A model generated the notes under the pieces. That model did no database searches. It was not told where the DNA came from and saw nothing but the letters and a program-made list of their open reading frames with translations. Positions 57,474 to 64,000 of a DNA stretch of 64,000 bases are shown piece by piece. This stretch comes from Nageia nagi. Its lineage: Eukaryota; Pinophyta. The first letter of the stretch is position 1, and the number at the start of each line of letters is the position of its first letter. The stretch is taken from NCBI GenBank assembly GCA_050084985.1, contig JBITNC010000001.1:97526001-97590000 (forward strand), in the 5' to 3' direction. Made by a program: the position numbers and the translations under genes.

Positions 57474-57978
57474 TAAAGGAACAACCCTACAAGACTAATC
57501 CCTAATTACCCAAGATCACTTGAAGACTATTTCAAATCCTTAAGCATTAAGAATACACACTCAAAGTAGTATTCACAAAAGATGACACCGATATAAAGTG
57601 GTTCCTCCAACCATGGGCATTCATCCACTAATCTAAGATCTTATTTCTCAAATAGCACTCTCTTAAAACTCACTTTCTTACTTCTCCTACAACCTACACA
57701 AGAGCATAACTTTGCCATAAACTTGAGTGAGTGATCTCAATGAGAGGGCCTTCTATTTATAATCCAAAATCCTCCCTTGGATCACCCTTTTAGCCATTGT
57801 ACAATGTCATGACATGCATCACCCCTTTAACCAAGGGACATGCTCATGAGATGGAGTGTAGAACAAGTTACATTATCATATTCACAAATACTTAAAAGGT
57901 ATCTAGGGATACTTTTAAGTATTAGTGAATTTATATTAAGAGACCTTACAATAATGCATTATACATTCCAACACATAT
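57469..57978 (-). mobile_element. solo copia LTR with 5-bp target duplication
   Basis: The LTR (57474-57973, 500 bp) reads on the minus strand TGTTGGAATGTATAATGC...CCTTTA (terminal CA decayed to TA). It is flanked by CATAT on both sides (57469-57473 and 57974-57978). It belongs to the same family as the element C LTR. No internal region is attached. Confidence 0.85.
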
Positions 57979-59134
57979 ATCCTAATACAACAAAACAAAA
58001 GAGTTGATATTTTAATTGATAAAGAGATGGAAAAAATAAAATATTATATCTATTTGAACCTCTATAAGATCATAATGTGGAGGTAACAAACCAAAATGAG
58101 TTTACATGTATGGTAACTTACCACCCCAAGGTTATATCATTCTTAGCAAGTAATTAAATTTATCGATTTAAATATGTAGATTAGGATTCATATAAATGTA
58201 GGGGACAATAGAAAAGGTAGTAAATGGTAAAGGGAATGCAAATGCGTATTTGAGTGATGCACATTGCATTGTCCACTATTTCATGCATGTTCTAACTTGT
58301 ATTAAAGATTGAGCTTCCCAATATGTTTTGTATTAAAAGATTCTAGAAAAGATAAAAAGTTCAATGAGCATTTTGAGGTATAGGTTGACTCTCGATCAAT
58401 ATGAGTTGTAAAAAAGCCCAAGGTAATTGACGAGATAGAGTATTTTTCTTTTATGAAGAAGTTGAATTATCATAGATATTGCTTAGAATAACTCTATGAA
58501 GAATTCCTTAACAATCATGGCCAACGATGCATATCTTTATTCTACACTAAAACCCACCACTATCTTATCCATAAGAAACTTGAAAATGTTTCTCTTGCAA
58601 TGGAAAAATGGATCTTAGTTATTGCATTATGTTAACTGATATAAAAGTGTACATCGAACTTGTTGGACCACACCATAAAATCTTGGTTGAGATTCTGACT
58701 TGTAATGGTTGTAAGAAACTAAAATATAAGTGGCTAAATGTATTTTCCCATCATATTAGATGGCCATAAGGATTTAGAGACGATGTAGTTTGATGTATAA
58801 CAATTATTGTTTGAAATGCTACAATGAAGATGACTAATAATAGATGTTACATGATGAATATTTTTATCAATTGGAAACCATAGGTTTGAAATAATAAATA
58901 AATAAAAAAAATGTATCTTTAACATCCTTTTAAACCTATTGCCTTGCAACACCTATCAAGAGTTTGTAAATGTCATCAATGTAGGGGGTGGGAGTTGAAC
59001 TTGGAACCTTCAATGTGAATGCCCTCACACTCACTTGTCTCCTAACTTCCCAATATATATGATAAAAACAAATTAGATTTTAAATTTTCAAAGTATATTC
59101 AAGTCCAACTTGAATCATGTACAACCTTGTTTTA

Positions 59135-59136
<2 letters not shown>
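57979..59136. other. unassigned sequence with one short retroelement-like segment
   Basis: No gene recognised. 58910-59050 ('caagagtttgtaaatgtcatc...gtgggagttgaacttggaacc...') resembles 47640-47780 in order of blocks and may be a short non-autonomous retroelement. The frame 58734-58952 has no motif. Confidence 0.4.

Positions 59137-59166
<30 letters not shown>
59137..59166. repeat. AT dinucleotide microsatellite
   Basis: About 14 uninterrupted AT units directly adjoining the palindrome at 59163. Confidence 0.9.
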
Positions 59167-59169
<3 letters not shown>

Positions 59170-59236
59170 GAAAGTGTTAAGCTAGACATTACAATATATA
59201 TATATTGTAATGTCTAGCTTAACACTTTCATAATAT
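59163..59236. repeat. perfect 74-bp palindrome (37-bp arms, no spacer)
   Basis: The left arm 59163-59199 (containing 'gaaagtgttaagctagacat') and the right arm 59200-59236 are exact reverse complements. The centre is in an AT-alternating stretch. No coding frame and no second copy were seen in the window. It could be a foldback/MITE end pair, a cruciform-forming sequence or a small-RNA hairpin. Confidence 0.9.
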
Positions 59237-61158
59237 CTTGTGTAGCACTTTCTTTGAGCCTTATTCTACAAGGCACAAACCAAGCATGGACATGCATAAA
59301 CAAAGCACTAAAACAATTTGCATAAAAGTGAAAAAATAAAATTGCTATGATTTCATGCATAAATCATGTTCATAATAGAGTTACAAAACATGCTTTATAT
59401 AGTAATGGATGGTCTATAGTTCATTAAACATAATTATAGCAAAGTTCAATGCAACTTACTAAATATAATTAGAGTATGTTATGCTTTCAACCTCTTTACC
59501 AATTGATGTTGTATATCCAATATTTATAGTTTTGCTAAAATGCACAAAGTAGATAGTGTTTGTAGGTTGATTGAGCATATACAAAATTTGCAAAGCAAGT
59601 ACATGATATTCTAGAAAGATCACAACTCCAAAGTAAAAGCAACATAGCAATGTAGTTCTCAATACTTCTAGGTTGGACATAAAGTTTGGATTTACATTGA
59701 AAAGAGAACTTCAAGGGATCGTACTAAAAAAATTATCCATTCGGTGTGTAATTTATACCCACATCAAATAGGTTGAAGGAAATGCTAATAAATTTTAAGT
59801 TAATCTTAATATTAGATCTAATTTTCAATGTTAAATTATTTCATTCATATCATCTAACATTTTTTTTGTAAGATTGTACCCATGTTGAGCATGCTTCAAA
59901 TCTTAATCCCAAATGTACATTGAAGTGGACATTAATCAAGTTGTGGAAAAATAATCTAGATGGTTCACAACAAAAAATACACTCCTTTGAAAAATAGCTA
60001 AAGCAAAACAAATTCCCCTTCATAGGTGAGGATTCCTTCAATAACAAGTTTAACAAAAGTTCCTTTACATGATTTTCGATATGAATTCAATGAAAACAAT
60101 TGCCATTGAAGGGGAAGACACAATTCACTTAGCTTTTATGACTAATACAAAGAACTCAACCAAGCATTTAAAAAAATACTTTAGATTTTCAACTTGTAAT
60201 TTAATCATCGAAAAGAATTGAATTATCTAATTACTGGAATATTTGCACCATGTGGTGTAATGGTAATAGACTCATCTCTTGGTGAGGTGCATCTACATTG
60301 TTCATGTGATGCAAATATTTGACTTATTTAAACTTGTCATAATGTAATTCCCACATCCAAAGTGTATATTAATTTTTTTTTGTATCTCAATTTATTTTAT
60401 AAATATATAATTTGAATTGTGCTTTGTAACTCAAATATGAAGTTTTATGAATGTTATAAAAATTGGATGTTGACAATCCTTCCAGCTTAATTGAAATATA
60501 ATAAATTTCATTATTTTGTATCTATATATTATTTTGTTGGTAGTTCATCTTTACAAATTTATACCTTCAAATTAGATTCTGTGTTTGAAAGATTCTTTTA
60601 TGTGAAAATCGCCTTGTAATTACACCCATCTCATCTATGGCAACTTTAACTGAACTTTGTAACATATCACCAACATACGAGGGAGAAGAATTTTGAATCT
60701 GAATGTTGTACTTATTTTCGTTTCAAAATACTATATTTTTAAAAAATTATTTTAATTTCATTACAAATCTATTAATGTAAAAACATCTTTACTTTTTTTG
60801 ATGAAAAAAACATCTTTACTTAGTAAAATAACCTATTCCTAATTTATCTTTTGAATTTCCTTTAATAATTTTTTTATTTATATTAGAAATTATAACTTAT
60901 AGATACTCCGTAATTTTTCATCAAAGTTTAGTAGTCGTCTTTATGTTTATTTTATAGATAATTCTATCAATAAAGAAGATTGATATAAGATGATATTTGC
61001 TTTGTAAATAGATAATAAAAATACAGAGGAAAACCTTAAGAATGTGTTAAGGGGATCACTTGCAACAATGCACGTTCCTTTGTAGCCTTCTTTTGAGGTT
61101 AAAAATGACAAGCTTTAAAGTACCATATTTCAGTTTACAATAAGATATAATCACGAAT
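59237..61158. other. unassigned AT-rich sequence; possible SINE at about 60245
   Basis: No gene recognised. 60250-60275 has 'gtggtgtaatggtaatag', which resembles a tRNA/SINE pol III A box. A weak B-box-like 'gttcatgtgatgc' follows about 45 bp later and a T-run at about 60370. This is suggestive only. Confidence 0.35.
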
Positions 61159-61242
61159 TTATTGAACTTTCTTCACACCATAAGTGTCCTCAAGGCCATT
61201 TCTCACTTTTTTACGTCGTTCAGCAATCATCTGAGCATAGGC
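61159..61242 (-). CDS. possible last coding exon of an unidentified minus-strand gene
   Basis: After a consensus acceptor (TTTTGTGACAG), the minus strand codes for AYAQMIAERRKKVRNGL followed by a short acidic/basic end ...EDTYGVKKVQ and TAA (61161-61159), 27 residues, phase 0. The codon pattern and strongly charged helical sequence look like a real protein end rather than transposon. I do not recognise the family. A candidate upstream exon ending at 61869 (NLANCQ, followed by GTGAGA) would join in phase 0, but it lacks a clear acceptor and is much less certain. The rest of the gene was not found in the window. Confidence 0.4.
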   Translation of the reverse strand, partial: AYAQMIAERRKKVRNGLEDTYGVKKVQ

Positions 61243-62064
61243 CTGTCACAAAACCCAAGATCTGCCTCAGTAAAATAAGCAAATAATGGAGCCTACGATT
61301 AACTCGTATAAGCAAGTCTAGCAATGAGAAACACCTCTTGACATAAACTAATAATTTAGTGTTGCAGATTATATGCACAAAGTAGTAACCGTCACTTCCT
61401 GACAATTACTGTATTATAATGGTCATAATCAGAACATGTAGTCGATATTCTGGAATCCTTTAATGCAATAAACAAGTAAAAAATACTATAAACAAGTAAA
61501 AAAATACTATTCTTCACATTCAAAATACATGTTATTGCTGGATAACACATATTCATATTCCTTATAATATGATAACTTCAAACTCATTGACCATCAATGA
61601 TATGTAATTTAATACTTGGTATCATTTACACATGCACGAAACACATTTTGCAGGGACATGCCAAGCGACACATTAGTTCTGACATTGAAGCCATCTAAAA
61701 ATAAAATGCAGTCTGCAAACTGCCAATTATCATTTCATGAGTACCAAAATGTTCATCGCCTTTTAATAACGTTTTATTAATTCTGCACTGAACTGAATTT
61801 AACCAAAGGTAGCACATCTTTTGTATTTACTGATGTAAGACACATATTCATTTGAATAGTTTTCTCACCTGGCAGTTGGCCAGATTCTGGTTCTTGTTAC
61901 ACTTCGAATCAACATTCCATGTCAATTTTTGGTTGGGAAATGCAAAGATCCATTACATACACAAAACACATTAGAAATGAGATGTAAAATCAACAAGAAT
62001 AAAGTTTTGGAATTACAAATTCTTCGTGCCAAGTGTTGAGATGCATGAGATATTCAAAATTACT
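61243..62064. other. unassigned sequence, possibly intronic
   Basis: No domain seen apart from the weak exon candidate ending at 61869 (minus strand). Confidence 0.35.
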
Positions 62065-62400
62065 TAACTGCAGCTCAAAGATACCTTGATTTGGATGCCA
62101 GTGGTTATGGGGAGAAACACCAGGTGCCTCAATGAAATGTATAAATTACTTATCTGATGCTCAAAGATACCTTGATTTTGATGCCAGCAGTTGTGGGGAG
62201 TACACAATGTGCCTCAGTGACATTTGCATGATGTCATGATGGAATAGCTCAATAGTTCAAGGAGTAACACCATGTGCCTCAATGAGATGTATAAAATTAC
62301 GTATCTAAAGAATAAAATACCTTAATCTGGATGCCGGTTCTGGGGAGTATACCATGTCCCAAAGTGACATTTGCATGATGTCATGATGCAATAGCTCCTA
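62065..62400. repeat. degenerate repeat, about three copies
   Basis: Blocks starting 'caaagataccttgat..ggatgccag' begin near 62076, 62161 and (weaker) 62313. 'tgacatttgcatgatgtcat' occurs at about 62218 and 62365. 'gtgcctcaatga' occurs near 62123 and 62275. The units are of uneven length (about 85 to 150 bp). Confidence 0.6.
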
Positions 62401-62499
62401 GAAGTGTTCTGAACTTGTAATATGTCTTCCCAAATTTATAACTATATTACAAGAGTAATACTCAAAAACTCCAAGATTGAGGAAAAAAAAATTGTGAGA

Positions 62500-64000
62500 G
62501 AGGATAACAAGTAGCAACAGCTGAGCAGTGCAGGATGGGCATGAAAAAGAGGGGATTGCTGATAATTTTGCACCATAGGCCCACAGAAAATGGAAATCAA
62601 TTAGACTTGATGAAGTAGAAACAGGAAGTAGAGATCAGAATGGAAGCAAAATCTAGGCCAAGGAAGAACATGACCCAGTGAGCAGAATTATGTCTCCTTC
62701 AAAGATCTCTTTTGGATGGTGGTAAGGGTTCTAGGCCTTCAAAACTTAGCCCTTTGAAGAAACTTGAGATTCGTCATGCCCTCAAGAAGAGACCAACTCT
62801 AAATTTGGATGCACAAAAGCTAGGGGAAAGGATATTGTACCTTAGGGATCATGCGCTGATCCATTAATTTTTAGGGGCTTGGTCAATTGAGTATATCTAA
62901 AGACATGGATCAAGGCCACATAGGACCCTATACTAGGGATTTCCTTATGCTTGCTGCTCAATATTTTTTTCTAACTATGTCTTGCCTTCTAGACAATAGG
63001 ATCGAGTAGCTGAAGGATCATGGTGGATGGGAAACTCAGGGCTCTTTGTAAAACCTTGGTTCCCACACTTCAATCCCAAATCTAAGAAAATCAATTGCCT
63101 TCTAGTGTGGATAAGGCTCTACAGTCTTCCTCTAGAGTTTTAGAATCTCTATATTTTGGACGAAATAGGTTTTTTCTTGGGTGACTTTCTTGAAATTGAA
63201 GATCCCTCTATGTAAGTAGACCTCCACACTTATGGCCAAATTTGTGTAAAATATCAATTTGAATAGGCCATTGCCCACTTCAATCCTACTTCAGGCAAAG
63301 GATTTCAAATGAGATCAACAAGTAACTGCGGTTTCCGTGGATCCAAAGGTTGAGGAGGATTTATATGCAGAAGAGGATTTCATCAAGGAAGAGGAAAATC
63401 TGTAGAGAACATACTCAAAGCTAAAATCTTTAGAGGTTTTCAATCCCCATTCAGATTGTGGACAGAAAGAACCAGGCAGGCCAACAAATGTAGAAGCTTT
63501 GGTGATTTTTGGGAAAGAAGGTGTGCGGCAGCATGATCTTTTACTTTGATCAAACTTTTCTTATATAAGATAAGGTAAGATACAAGGCAAATTGCAGATA
63601 AAGATGTCAGACAAAAACTGGGTCAGAGACTCAGAATTCAGGTCAGACAAGTGATCAAGTTCTTGGCCAAAAAGGTAGTGGGGTTAAGCCCACTTGCAAA
63701 TCCTCCCACAAATAAAGATAGTTTTCTGGAATGTTAGAGGCTTTACAAGCAAAGGCTACTATCCAGCCATTTGAATGATTGGGATGCAGATGCAGTTATG
63801 ATCTAGAAAACCAAAATGCTTAGAAAGGAAGCAATTGAAGCCCAAGATAGATTGTGGAGAATAGCTAATCTTCTATAGGATAACTCTGTGGGGACTTCAG
63901 GAGGGTTGGAAATCCCATAGAACCCAAGAAATATTCAAATCAAAGACGTTCAATCAGATAGGAACTGACACATTTTAATGTAGAACAATACTAGGAAGAC
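62500..64000 (+). mobile_element. LINE 5' part (ORF1 and start of ORF2), running off the window
   Basis: Plus-strand translation in broken frames: KKLEIRHALKKRPTLNLD near 62755 (ORF1 N-terminal region), then FLGDFLEIEDPSM and VDLHTYGQICVKY near 63175-63265, the DUF4283 end ('YARICVEVDL' in relatives). Near 63715-63890, IVFWNVRGFTSKG-like sequence, DWDADAVMI and MLRKEAIEAQDRLW form the start of an LINE endonuclease. The element is degenerate and belongs to a different LINE from the one at 25033. Confidence 0.65.

Noticed and set aside
60245-60310. tRNA gene
   Set aside because: Only an A-box-like segment is present; no cloverleaf or proper anticodon stem could be formed. At best a SINE head.

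Overview
The window is nuclear DNA of a land plant, AT-rich and dominated by transposable elements. Plant origin is supported by a complete plant-type ARP5 gene with kilobase introns, several Ty1/copia LTR retrotransposons of one lineage, plant LINEs of the DUF4283/zinc-knuckle type, and fragments of plant PPR and HAD genes. The gene spacing, AT-rich introns and layered old transposons would fit a large-genome gymnosperm, but that is inference; nothing seen fixes the species.

Layout: 1-3424 is unassigned sequence with one dispersed repeat and a solo copia LTR (1439-1951). 3425-11711 is a decayed full-length copia element on the minus strand (element A). 11712-15479 is non-coding sequence with direct repeats and an inverted repeat. 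15480-30335 is a nest: a degenerate LINE on the plus strand whose ORF1 is split by a young copia element (15863-25027, element B, 5-bp target duplication ATATC, LTRs about 1% diverged). Element B carries fragments of host genes (PPR and HAD hydrolase) between its primer-binding site and gag. 31733-43351 is the one clearly recognisable host gene, ARP5 (actin-related protein 5, INO80 chromatin remodeller), minus strand, 12 exons, about 722 residues predicted, with an apparent one-base frameshift in exon 1 and a fossil antisense copia fragment in intron 4. 43981-44636 is a probable solo LTR and 44645-45775 a LINE 3' part on the minus strand. 47820-52755 holds two copia 3' ends in tandem (element C), 52756-57000 another copia family on the minus strand (element D), and 57474-57973 a solo LTR. 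57974-61158 is unassigned and contains a perfect 74-bp palindrome beside an AT microsatellite. 61159-61242 may be the last exon of an unidentified minus-strand gene. 62065-62400 is repetitive, and 62500-64000 is a LINE ORF1 and endonuclease start running off the window.

How things work together: only ARP5 looks like a working host function. The transposons are all broken in their reading frames. Element B is nevertheless young by LTR divergence, so it was probably mobilised by proteins supplied by relatives. The most interesting signals are the host-gene capture in element B, a tandem array of hairpins with compensatory base changes in its 3' untranslated region (with single copies in elements A and C), the GW-rich tail of the LINE ORF2, the exon 1 frameshift of ARP5, and the perfect palindrome near 59.2 kb.
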